DNA of 43,811 nt from Roseofilum reptotaenium CS-1145 (GTDB lineage: Bacteria > Cyanobacteriota > Cyanobacteriia > Cyanobacteriales > Desertifilaceae): assembly GCF_028330985.1 (NCBI RefSeq), contig NZ_JAQMUE010000085.1, forward strand, positions 1-43,811. The letters are read 5' to 3'. The notes under the pieces are model-generated. The model was not told the origin of the DNA. It made no database searches and saw nothing but the letters and a program-made list of their open reading frames with translations. Position 1 is the first letter of the stretch. Every line of letters begins with the position of its first letter. Shown one piece after another: positions 1-7,728 of this stretch. The translations under genes were made by a program, and so were the position numbers.

Positions 1-20
1 CCCCCCCCCCCCCCCCCCCC
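1..20. other. Poly-C run at window edge
   Basis: The first 20 bases are all C. A pure C homopolymer exactly at the edge is more likely a contig-end sequencing or assembly artefact than biology. The rest of the gene-free 237 bp holds heptamer-like CTATTCC units and one copy of the TAGCGC hairpin repeat. Confidence 0.6.
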
Positions 21-125
21 TACAGCGTAGCAAACATTTAAGGATGTGATATAAGGATGCTCTCTTCTGGAGGAGTATAGCTTGAAGCCTTAAACTCAAA
101 GCAATACAAGCTATTCCCTATTCCC

Positions 126-140
126 TAGCGCGAAGCGCTA
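126..140. repeat. TAGCGC-GAA-GCGCTA hairpin repeat, copy 1
   Basis: A perfect 6-bp stem with a 3-base loop, directly preceded by CTATTCCCTATTCCC. Related hairpins sit at 11757-11771, 17451-17463, 21520-21536 and, degraded, 28646-28660, nearly all beside CCTATTCCC-type heptamers. It is a dispersed intergenic palindrome family of unknown function. Confidence 0.6.
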
Positions 141-237
141 TATCAGGATAGAATGCCGATTCTAGCCTATCCAAAACTGGCGTTACCGATTACCCATTAC
201 CAGCGTGTAGAATGATCTAAAGCAAAAAAAATATACT

Positions 238-3021
238 ATGACTCAATTCATCTCTTTGATTCAATCTAAAAAAGCATACCGATTACTGATCATTTTTTTT
301 ATCTTGATCGCCCCTATCACTGCCGTTGCTGGTTTTATCTATACTCAAGAGATCAACCAAGCGAAAACCCTATTACAAATCCAAGTAACCAACAGTCTTG
401 AAGGACAAACGGATCAAATTTCCAGAGAATTTCAGTTAATTGTATCTGATTTAAAATTTTTAGCTGAACTGAATGAACTGCGAAATTATCTAGTTGAACC
501 TACGGTTGAGCAACGGAAGGCTCTATCTGATGAATTATTTCACTTTTCTGTCCATAAACACCTCTACGATCAAATTCGGTTTTTAGATCAAACTGGACTC
601 GAAATTGTTCGGGTTAATTTTAATAAAGGTCAGCCCTCGGTTGTGCCAGTGGAGAAACTACAAAATAAAGTAAATCGCTATTACTTTCAAGATACCTGGG
701 TACTTTCAGCGGGAGAAATTTTTGTGTCTCCCTTTGATTTGAACATGGAACAAGGCAAGATTGAACAACCCTTAAAGCCGATGATTCGATTTGGGATGCC
801 TGTATTCGATGAACAGAGGCAGAAACGAGGCGTGATGTTGATGAATTATCTAGGCAATAAATTATTAACTGAGCTAAAAAAGAAAGCGCTTCATGCTCCA
901 GGCAATCTAATGTTATTAAATGCAGAAGGATTTTGGTTCACCGGAGTTTCAGAATTGCAGTTATGGGGGTTTATGTATAGCGATCGCCCCACTGAACTCC
1001 CGCAAACGTTCGCGAAGCAGTTTCCCCAGGAATGGCAACGCATTAGTCAGGAACATAAAGGTCAATTTTATACTAAAAATGGCTTGTTTACGTTTGTCAC
1101 TATCTATCCCTTAGGTGAGGGACAGAAATCTAGTACAGGCGCTCCAGATGCCTTTACTGCCAGTGATTTAGAGATCGGTGCATCCGAGTATTATTGGAAA
1201 GTGGTGTCCTATGTATCCCCGGAGGAGATCCAGGAAATTCTACTTCCCATTCGCAAAAAAATTACTCTACCGTTTCTCGGATTAACGGCGATCGTTTTAA
1301 TTCTTTCGATAGGGTTAACAGATGCTAAAACTAAACACCGAGATGCAGAAATAAAAATTGAGCAACAAAATCGTTTTTTGAATAATGTTATCAACTCTCT
1401 GGCTGATGCTTTTTATGTGATTGATGTAGCCACTTATAAAATCATTACTGCCAATACTGCTGCTCAAAAATTGGGCAAAATCAAGAACACTCAGTGCTAT
1501 TCTTTGACTCATAAGCGAAATAGTATTTGTGGGGATAATATCGAGGATTTTCATCCCTGCCCGTTAGAAATTTTGCGAAAAACAAAACAGCCTACAGTGG
1601 TAGAACATACTCATTTTGATGCCCAAGGAAATCCAATGATTGTAGAAGTCCATGCCTATCCTATTTTGGACGATCGCGGAAACTTGGTACAAATGATTGA
1701 GTATAGTTTAGATATTACACCTCGCCGAAAAGCGGAAGAGCAAGTGCGTCAACTTTCGCAAGCTGTAGAACAAAGTGCCAATGGTATTATTATTACGGAT
1801 TTAAAAGGGAAAATTGAATATGTTAATTCCCAGTTTACTCAAATGACCGGGTATAGTTTACAAGAAGTAAAAGGAAAAACGCCACGAATTTTGAATTCTG
1901 GAGCGCAAAGCAAGGCATATTATAAAGAATTATGGAAGACGATTAAATCAGGAAATGAATGGCGAGGGGAGTTTCATAACCGACGCAAAGATGGTTCTCT
2001 ATATTGGGCACATGCGACCATTTCTCCTATGTTCAATGCCGATCGGAAAATGACTCATTTTTTAGGGATTCAAGAAAACATAACTGCTCGTAAGAAAGCG
2101 GAATCTGATTTGCGAGAATCCGAATATCAACTAAGACGTAAAACAGAAGAACTCGAAAAAACGTTGGCAGAATTACGCCAGACTCAATCTCAACTTATCC
2201 AAACTGAGAAGATGTCTAGTTTAGGACAGTTAGTGGCAGGAATTGCCCATGAAGTTAATAATCCGATTAGTTTTATCTATGGGAATTTAGGCTATGCAGA
2301 AACTTATATACAAGATTTAATGGGTCTGATTGAGGCTTATCAGGAAAGCTATCCTCATCCTCAACCACAAGTAGCGGAAACGATAGAAGAGATTGATTTT
2401 GAATTTTTAATGGAAGATCTACCGAAAATTTTAGAGTCCATGAAGCAGGGAGCGAATCGTATTGATTCTATTGTTTCTTCTTTGCGGATTTTTTCTCATA
2501 TGGATCAGGTGGGGATTAAAGCGGTGGATATTCATCAGGGATTGGAGAGTAGTTTAACGTTACTACAATCTAGATTACAAGGGGATCAACATCGTCCAGA
2601 GATTCAAATTAAAAAAGAGTATGCTGACTTACCCTTGGTGGAATGTTATCCCGATCAGTTAAATCAGGTGTTTATGAATTTAATGATGAATGCCATAGAT
2701 GCTATTGAAGAGCGCGATCGCACTCTATCCCTAGATGACGTTCAATCCTATACTGGTCAAATCAGCATAATAACGCAACTTGTCGAAGCTGGCTTGGTGA
2801 AAATCAGCATTACTGATAATGGGATTGGGATTAAAGAGTCCATAAAATCTCGATTATTTGATCCATTTTTTACGACCAAGGATGTGGGGCAAGGGACAGG
2901 CTTAGGACTCTCTATTGCCTATCAAATTATTACTGAGCAACATCTAGGAACCCTTGAGTATTCTTCTACGGAATGGGAAGGTACAGAATGGGCGATCGCC
3001 TTACCCGTGAAGATGAACTAA
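238..3021 (+). CDS. Membrane-bound PAS sensor histidine kinase
   Basis: A 927-residue sensor kinase. A first membrane segment (about residues 15-37) and a second (about 343-362) bracket a roughly 300-residue extracytoplasmic region that looks like a Cache-type ligand sensor. Two PAS domains follow (about 380-500 and 505-625), then a coiled coil (625-665), the HisKA dimerisation helix with phospho-acceptor His671 in IAHEVNNPISF, and a HATPase domain with an N box (MNLMMNAIDAIEE), G1 box (DNGIGI) and G2 box (GTGLGLS). The first PAS domain carries several cysteines (CYSL, ICGD, CPLE), so a metal or redox cofactor is possible but unproven. No response regulator lies beside it, so its partner must be elsewhere. 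The ATG follows an A-rich leader without a clear Shine-Dalgarno sequence. The ligand cannot be told from sequence. Confidence 0.93.
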   Translation: MTQFISLIQSKKAYRLLIIFFILIAPITAVAGFIYTQEINQAKTLLQIQVTNSLEGQTDQISREFQLIVSDLKFLAELNELRNYLVEPTVEQRKALSDELFHFSVHKHLYDQIRFLDQTGLEIVRVNFNKGQPSVVPVEKLQNKVNRYYFQDTWVLSAGEIFVSPFDLNMEQGKIEQPLKPMIRFGMPVFDEQRQKRGVMLMNYLGNKLLTELKKKALHAPGNLMLLNAEGFWFTGVSELQLWGFMYSDRPTELPQTFAKQFPQEWQRISQEHKGQFYTKNGLFTFVTIYPLGEGQKSSTGAPDAFTASDLEIGASEYYWKVVSYVSPEEIQEILLPIRKKITLPFLGLTAIVLILSIGLTDAKTKHRDAEIKIEQQNRFLNNVINSLADAFYVIDVATYKIITANTAAQKLGKIKNTQCYSLTHKRNSICGDNIEDFHPCPLEILRKTKQPTVVEHTHFDAQGNPMIVEVHAYPILDDRGNLVQMIEYSLDITPRRKAEEQVRQLSQAVEQSANGIIITDLKGKIEYVNSQFTQMTGYSLQEVKGKTPRILNSGAQSKAYYKELWKTIKSGNEWRGEFHNRRKDGSLYWAHATISPMFNADRKMTHFLGIQENITARKKAESDLRESEYQLRRKTEELEKTLAELRQTQSQLIQTEKMSSLGQLVAGIAHEVNNPISFIYGNLGYAETYIQDLMGLIEAYQESYPHPQPQVAETIEEIDFEFLMEDLPKILESMKQGANRIDSIVSSLRIFSHMDQVGIKAVDIHQGLESSLTLLQSRLQGDQHRPEIQIKKEYADLPLVECYPDQLNQVFMNLMMNAIDAIEERDRTLSLDDVQSYTGQISIITQLVEAGLVKISITDNGIGIKESIKSRLFDPFFTTKDVGQGTGLGLSIAYQIITEQHLGTLEYSSTEWEGTEWAIALPVKMN

Positions 3022-3065
3022 GGTTTCTTCTTCGGCCATTCCCTGGATATTGAACAGAATACCAC

Positions 3066-3093
3066 TTGACATCCCTTCAGTTTCGATTATTAT
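3066..3093 (+). promoter_or_regulatory. Sigma70-type promoter of the arsR-like gene
   Basis: A perfect -35 TTGACA (3066-3071) is followed after 16 bases by TATTAT (3088-3093). Transcription would start within a few bases of the ATG at 3100, leaving almost no leader and no Shine-Dalgarno sequence. ArsR regulators usually bind over their own promoter, but I see no convincing dyad here. Confidence 0.6.
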
Positions 3094-3099
3094 AGAAAT

Positions 3100-3474
3100 A
3101 TGGAATCGACTAAAATCACTGACCTATCTCTTGACGACATTTCAAGGGTCTTTGCTGCTCTAGGACAATCTTCACGTTTAAAAATTGTCCGCTTACTGCT
3201 GTCCGCTAATCCAAAGGGGTTACCGGCTGGAGAGATTCAGAAGGAACTGGGGATTTCTGCGCCCACCTTGTCCCACCATCTGGACAAGTTACGACAGGTG
3301 GGTATTGTGACCGCAGAAAAAGAGCGTCAGTGGATCTGGTACAGTGTTCGATCCCAAACTCTCAAATCTCTGATTGACTTCCTCTTTGAGGAGTGTTGCA
3401 CGCGCAATCAAGTCATTTCATTGGATGAAATGAACGTTGCACCAACTCGTGAATCAGAAGATGCAGAGGCTTGA
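3100..3474 (+). CDS. ArsR/SmtB-family transcriptional regulator
   Basis: A 124-residue winged-helix regulator of usual ArsR length. The N-terminal part matches the family (ALGQSSRLKIVRLL), the recognition helix is SAPTLSHHLDKLRQVGIV, and the wing is EKERQWIWYSV. A vicinal Cys pair in the C-terminal helix (EECCTRN) could bind a thiophilic metal or arsenical, but the classic alpha-3 CxC motif is absent. The regulated target is probably the permease 156 bp downstream on the same strand, an arrangement typical of metal or metalloid export. The inducer is inferred, not shown. The start is the only plausible one, and it sits right at the predicted transcription start. Confidence 0.88.
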   Translation: MESTKITDLSLDDISRVFAALGQSSRLKIVRLLLSANPKGLPAGEIQKELGISAPTLSHHLDKLRQVGIVTAEKERQWIWYSVRSQTLKSLIDFLFEECCTRNQVISLDEMNVAPTRESEDAEA

Positions 3475-3629
3475 GAGCAAGGGGTGATATGAACTCCCTA
3501 GAAGTTTGCTACAGATGATTGACCCTCCACACACGGGGATTGAGCTGTAGCATCGTTTTTGGCATTTCATATAAAAATTTTTGTTTTCTTATTTCGATGT
3601 TTGCCTAAATATCAAAGGAATTAAGTCTC

Positions 3630-4670
3630 ATGGCAACTAATGTACTGACAAGATTGAATCGTAGCGTTCTGAAACTCGATCGGGTGGTATTGGCGATCGC
3701 CCTCATCCTTTTCCTGCTCGCCCTCATCGAACGCTCCCAAGTCTCTGATACCCTAGCCTTCACACTCAACAGTCTTTCGAGTGTCGCCCCTTTTTTATTC
3801 CTATCCATTGGAATTGCCGCGTATACCCAAGCAAGCGGTGCAGATAACCTGATCTCCAGAGCCTTTCAAGGTCGAATCTCAGTAATGGTGGTTGTCGCTT
3901 CTGTATTTGGAGCCTTTTCACCTTTTTGTTCCTGTGGCGTTATCCCCCTCATTGCCGCCTTACTCACCATGGGTGTACCTGTCGCTGCGGTGATGGCATT
4001 CTGGCTTTCATCTCCCTTGATGGACCCGTCTATGTTTGTGCTGACGGTGGGGACACTAGGTCTACAGTTTGCGATCGCCAAAACAGTCGCAACCATTGGT
4101 ATCGGATTATTAGGTGGTTTTGGCACATTAGCCCTGATCCGTTCCGGTATTGCCGTCAGATCCTTTACCCAACCCCTACGTGAAGGAGTGGGCAATGGAG
4201 GCTGTGGGGGCAGTCGAGTCCGCAAACCCAAGCCCATCGTCTGGAAATTCTGGCAGCAAGTCGAGCGACGACAAAAATTTTGGCACAGTGCCGGTAAAAA
4301 CGCCTGGTTCTTAGGAAAATGGCTTGCTTTAGCCTTCATGATTGAGAGCCTGATGCTCGTTTACATTCCCAATGCTTGGATTGAGACCCTAGTTGGCGAT
4401 GCCAGTTTTCTCTCGATTGTCGGCGCTGCACTCGTAGGCATTCCACTCTATCTCAATGGTTTTGCTGCCTTGCCCCTGATTGGCGGACTCATTCAACAGG
4501 GGATGGCACCAGGAGCTGGCATGGCCTTTCTGTTAGCTGGTGGTGCAACCAGCATCCCCGCAATGATTGCTGTGTTCGCCCTCGCCCGTCGTCCCGTCTT
4601 TTTGGCCTATCTGAGCTTTGCCTTTATTGGCTCTGTCATAGCTGGCCTAATGTATGCTGTCATCTTTTAG
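3630..4670 (+). CDS. DUF318/UPF0718 permease (ArsP/YraQ-like exporter)
   Basis: A 346-residue polytopic inner-membrane protein of the UPF0718 family, which includes ArsP (trivalent organoarsenical efflux) and YraQ. The family signature is clear: PFCSCGVIPLIAALLTMGVP followed by a short WLSSPLMDP motif in the first membrane half. The second half repeats the fold (IPLYLNGFAALPLIGGL, then AGGATSIPAM). The central loop carries a Gly/Cys stretch (NGGCGGS), and with the CSC cysteines it suits a soft-metal or arsenical substrate. An AAGGAA Shine-Dalgarno sequence precedes the ATG. Its placement after an ArsR regulator supports inducible efflux. The exact substrate is unknown. Confidence 0.85.
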   Translation: MATNVLTRLNRSVLKLDRVVLAIALILFLLALIERSQVSDTLAFTLNSLSSVAPFLFLSIGIAAYTQASGADNLISRAFQGRISVMVVVASVFGAFSPFCSCGVIPLIAALLTMGVPVAAVMAFWLSSPLMDPSMFVLTVGTLGLQFAIAKTVATIGIGLLGGFGTLALIRSGIAVRSFTQPLREGVGNGGCGGSRVRKPKPIVWKFWQQVERRQKFWHSAGKNAWFLGKWLALAFMIESLMLVYIPNAWIETLVGDASFLSIVGAALVGIPLYLNGFAALPLIGGLIQQGMAPGAGMAFLLAGGATSIPAMIAVFALARRPVFLAYLSFAFIGSVIAGLMYAVIF

Positions 4671-4699
4671 GGCAGTGGTATAGCATTTCTTAATGAGTC

Positions 4700-4782
4700 A
4701 GGACTTACCCATTAACTCTATCGGTAGGTGTTGTTCCAAGCTTTAACGCACCAATCCTCTATGGAGTCGTTGTGTAAGTCCT
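4700..4782. repeat. MITE-like element with AGGACTTAC inverted ends, copy A
   Basis: The 83-bp segment begins AGGACTTAC and ends with its exact reverse complement GTAAGTCCT. Its reverse complement matches 11668-11710 over about 43 bases, with three substitutions and a 4-base gap. A perfect ATCCCAAA-ttgc-TTTGGGAT hairpin (4789-4808) follows; it lacks a T run, so terminator function for the permease is doubtful. Confidence 0.6.
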
Positions 4783-4878
4783 AATCTCATCCCAAATTGC
4801 TTTGGGATTAGTGGTTGAAACCTATATGAAAAGATATCTGACAAAATATTTCAACAATTCTTAATTATTAATTAATGA

Positions 4879-5109
4879 ATATCCATCCTTTTTCTTGTCC
4901 CTAACTTAGGTTACGATATTCAGGTTTCTGGTAAATATGGTTCTCGACAGGAGGAAGCCCAGCGCTTAGGGCGAATTTTACGTCCTAAATCAGATAGGAG
5001 AACAGCGAGATTTTACACTTTGGTTTCCTTAAGGACTTGTGAAGAAGATTTTGCCCGTCACCAACAGTTATTTTTAACCGAGCAAGGTTACGGTTATGAG
5101 ATTAACTAA
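4879..5109 (+). pseudogene. C-terminal fragment of an XPB/Ssl2-like DEAD helicase
   Basis: In the frame ending with TAA at 5107-5109 the translation contains QVSGKYGSRQEEAQRLGRIL and, further on, FYTLVS and FLTEQGYGYEIN. This is motif VI and the C-terminal tail of bacterial XPB-type helicases, a superfamily 2 enzyme of DNA repair. Only about the last 65-70 residues remain. An in-frame TGA at 4876 cuts the frame, and the AT-rich DNA upstream encodes nothing recognisable, so the nuclease-like N-terminus, Walker motifs and most of the helicase core are gone. It is therefore a decayed remnant. It has no start codon and ends 18 bases before the methyltransferase gene. Confidence 0.75.
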
Positions 5110-5127
5110 GAGTGGAATAAATATGGA

Positions 5128-5973
5128 GTGAAAATGTTTGACGAATTAGAAAAAATTAACGAACGTCCCGAACCATTCCAATTTTACACCGCAAGCGATC
5201 TCTGGACTGATGAACATACATCAAAGCACATGCTCTCCTTTCATCTTAATCCAGCCATTGATGTTTCTTCGAGAAAAGTTGAATTCATAAATCGATCGGT
5301 GGAATGGATCCTATCTGAATTCAACATCGGCAGTGAAACTTATTTAGCTGATTTTGGCTGTGGTCCTGGACTGTATGCAAGCCGTTTGGCGAAACGCGAC
5401 GCATCTGTAACCGGCATCGATTTCTCGAAGAGATCCATCGAGTACGCAAAGGAAATTGCAGCCCGCGAACAATTAAATATCAGCTATGTAAATCAGAACT
5501 ACCTGGATTTTGACACAGAAGAACGATTCGACCTCGTGCTGATGATTATGTGTGATTTCTGCGCCCTTAGTCCAACACAAAGAAAAAAAATACTAGACCT
5601 ATTCCATAAGATTTTAAAACCGAGCGGTTCAGTCCTACTTGATGTTTATTCCCTGGCTGCATTTGAACAAAGGGAAGAAACGGCAACATATGAGGTGAAC
5701 CAACTCAACAGTTTCTGGTCACCTCACAAGTATTACGGCTTTCTAAATACCTTCAAATACAATCAAGAGAAGGTAGTGCTGGACAAGTACACAATTATTG
5801 AGTCAGAGCGAACCAGATATGTGTACAACTGGTTGCAATATTTTACGCCTGAAGAGCTTGAGCCTGAGTTGGTTAATGCTGGTTTTGCAATTAAAGAGAT
5901 CTATTCCGACGTTGCGGGAACCCCTTACGATCGACAATCGAGAGAATTTGCCGTCATTGCCAATAGAGTGTAG
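5128..5973 (+). CDS. Class I SAM-dependent methyltransferase
   Basis: A 281-residue cytoplasmic methyltransferase. Motif I (LADFGCGPGLYASRLA, about residues 72-87) binds S-adenosylmethionine. The acidic end of strand 2 is VTGIDFSKRSIEYAKE, and motif IV-like FDLVLMIMCDFCALSP follows. The substrate cannot be read from sequence. The frame opens with GTG at 5128; ATG at 5134 is an alternative start and would remove only two residues. It lies just after the XPB fragment, so upstream decay may have removed its original promoter. It converges with the kinase gene at 6138. Confidence 0.88.
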   Translation: MKMFDELEKINERPEPFQFYTASDLWTDEHTSKHMLSFHLNPAIDVSSRKVEFINRSVEWILSEFNIGSETYLADFGCGPGLYASRLAKRDASVTGIDFSKRSIEYAKEIAAREQLNISYVNQNYLDFDTEERFDLVLMIMCDFCALSPTQRKKILDLFHKILKPSGSVLLDVYSLAAFEQREETATYEVNQLNSFWSPHKYYGFLNTFKYNQEKVVLDKYTIIESERTRYVYNWLQYFTPEELEPELVNAGFAIKEIYSDVAGTPYDRQSREFAVIANRV

Positions 5974-6040
5974 AAGTGTAGATCTCCACAGAACAATGCC
6001 ATACCGGGTGTATCTCATATTTAGATCGGATCTATTTTTA

Positions 6041-6100
6041 AGGGTGGGCAGGAGGATAAGCGGCATCATTCAAATTACACAACCCTATCCTGCACACCCT
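6041..6100. terminator. Imperfect hairpin between convergent genes
   Basis: AGGGTGGGCAGGA (6041-6053) pairs with TCCTGCACACCCT (6088-6100) with a single mismatch across a 34-base loop. It sits between the convergent methyltransferase and kinase genes, so a bidirectional termination role is possible. There is no strong U tract. Confidence 0.35.
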
Positions 6101-6137
6101 AACCGATACTTTAATTGATTACCCAGATTTGATATCA

Positions 6138-7484
6138 TTAATTGATCGGAATATCTGCCTCAACTTGACACCCTTTCCCTGACGCACTCTTGATTTCAAA
6201 ACGTCCACCGATCGCCTGAATTCGGTCTTGCATTCCTCGCAACCCAAACCCTGTAGAATTGAGATTCCGCTCAAATCCTTGTCCATTATCCTGCAAACGC
6301 AAGCACACCATTCCACTCGCTTCCATCAGATACACTTGTACCCGCGTTGCCTCACTATGACGCGCCACATTCGTCAGAGCCTCCTGCACCACCCGATACA
6401 GCGCTGTCGAGCATTTTTGGGATAACGCTGACTTCACCTTAAACTTGCATTCAATGCGAATTCCCGTCGTCTGCTTCACCTCTTGCAATAACTCCATCAG
6501 AGCAGCTTCAAACGTCTTCCCCTTCAACGGATCGGTTCGCAGAGCAGACACCGAATGGCGCACATCCTTAAGTGCTTCTTTCCCTAACCGTTGTGCTTCC
6601 TTTAAATACCCCTGAGCCTTAGGGGGATCTTCAGCTAAAAACACCGCTGAATTCTCCAACTGGATACTCTGAGCGGTTAAATAATGGCCAACAGAATCAT
6701 GAATCTCACGAGCAATACGATTTCTCTCTTGCAATGCCGCTTGATTTTCCACCAACAGGGCATATTGGCGTAGTTCCCGATGAGCTTCTTTTAAATCTTG
6801 TCGGCTTTTTTTTTCACTCAGTAGCGCTCCTACTAACAACAGAACCAACACTAATACCCATCCAAATAAAAGAGCTGAATTAACGGTTAAGTGGAGAATA
6901 AAGCCTTGGGATCTGGGAGACAAAAACTGCATCAAATCGGCAGGTTGCTCCACCTTACGGGACAAATACTGAAAAAATCCCACCCGTTTTAGAATCGTTC
7001 CCATCAACATCCCCAAAAACGAAACATAAGCTACCAGTGCCACCATCACCCGTCCGCGCCAGGGAAACATTAAACAGCCTCGAATGACAACTACCAGCAA
7101 GAGAGCGGAAAAAAACGTTGCCCCTCGCCCCCCAAAGGCAATTGCCAAGCAACTCAAACCAAACCCTAAAGTTGTATACAGTACCTGATAAATCCATGGG
7201 TGATGGACTTGAGGTAAGCGCAAACCCATTAATCCCAAACTACCAATACTGGCGAGAATTCCGGGAATAAACCGGCTGGGATTTCCTGGGCGACTCGGTG
7301 GCATGGGGGGATGCGGGGGAGGTATTTCCAAACCCTGGGGACGTGGAGGCGGTGAAAAATGAATAGCATCGGGAGAGGGGGCAAAGGTTGCTAATACTGC
7401 AATTGCCAGCAAAATCCATTCTAAGTAAAGCAAAAGATAAAATGGATGATTAGAATAAGATTTCCATCCAGAAAAACGTCCCAT
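6138..7484 (-). CDS. NarL-type sensor histidine kinase (HisKA_3)
   Basis: A 448-residue membrane kinase. The N-terminal half has about six hydrophobic segments (17-36, 76-90, 98-117, 122-138, 146-165, 198-222) and a proline-rich loop (45-66). After a short coiled coil comes the HisKA_3 phospho-acceptor motif REIHDSVGHYLTAQSIQLE with His262. The HATPase domain has a VQEALTNVARHSEA N box, DNGQGF G1 box and GFGLRGMQDR G2 box. This kinase class normally pairs with NarL/LuxR response regulators, and none is adjacent on either side, so it is an orphan here. The signal is unknown. Confidence 0.93.
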   Translation of the reverse strand: MGRFSGWKSYSNHPFYLLLYLEWILLAIAVLATFAPSPDAIHFSPPPRPQGLEIPPPHPPMPPSRPGNPSRFIPGILASIGSLGLMGLRLPQVHHPWIYQVLYTTLGFGLSCLAIAFGGRGATFFSALLLVVVIRGCLMFPWRGRVMVALVAYVSFLGMLMGTILKRVGFFQYLSRKVEQPADLMQFLSPRSQGFILHLTVNSALLFGWVLVLVLLLVGALLSEKKSRQDLKEAHRELRQYALLVENQAALQERNRIAREIHDSVGHYLTAQSIQLENSAVFLAEDPPKAQGYLKEAQRLGKEALKDVRHSVSALRTDPLKGKTFEAALMELLQEVKQTTGIRIECKFKVKSALSQKCSTALYRVVQEALTNVARHSEATRVQVYLMEASGMVCLRLQDNGQGFERNLNSTGFGLRGMQDRIQAIGGRFEIKSASGKGCQVEADIPIN

Positions 7485-7728
7485 GGCTTCCCCCTGTCCT
7501 CATCTTGCACAAATCTGTGAATCTATACCCGATCTTACGGGAACTTTTTCACAGAATCGAGGATCTTAGGTCTGCACTTATGTGAAAGGGATATAGTGCT
7601 TTAGGACTAGATTAGATTGGTACTAGAGAGTCGGTTGATTTAGGCGATTGGATCGAAGTGGATGAGCGATCGCAATTTCTAGGATTGATTTATCCGATAC
7701 AGGTTTAGACAATCCGGAGAATTCGATC

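Noticed and set aside
3866-4339. Minus-strand 157-codon frame inside the permease gene
   Set aside because: The plus-strand DUF318 permease is clear; the antisense frame is Pro/Arg/Thr-rich shadow sequence.
5803-6118. Frames overlapping the methyltransferase 3' end on both strands
   Set aside because: They are shadows of the methyltransferase gene and the intergenic hairpin region.
7640-7708. Short readable stretch LGDWIEVDERSQFLGLIYPI upstream of the 7729 gene
   Set aside because: About 23 codons without a start, family match or downstream continuity; too short to call a gene fragment.
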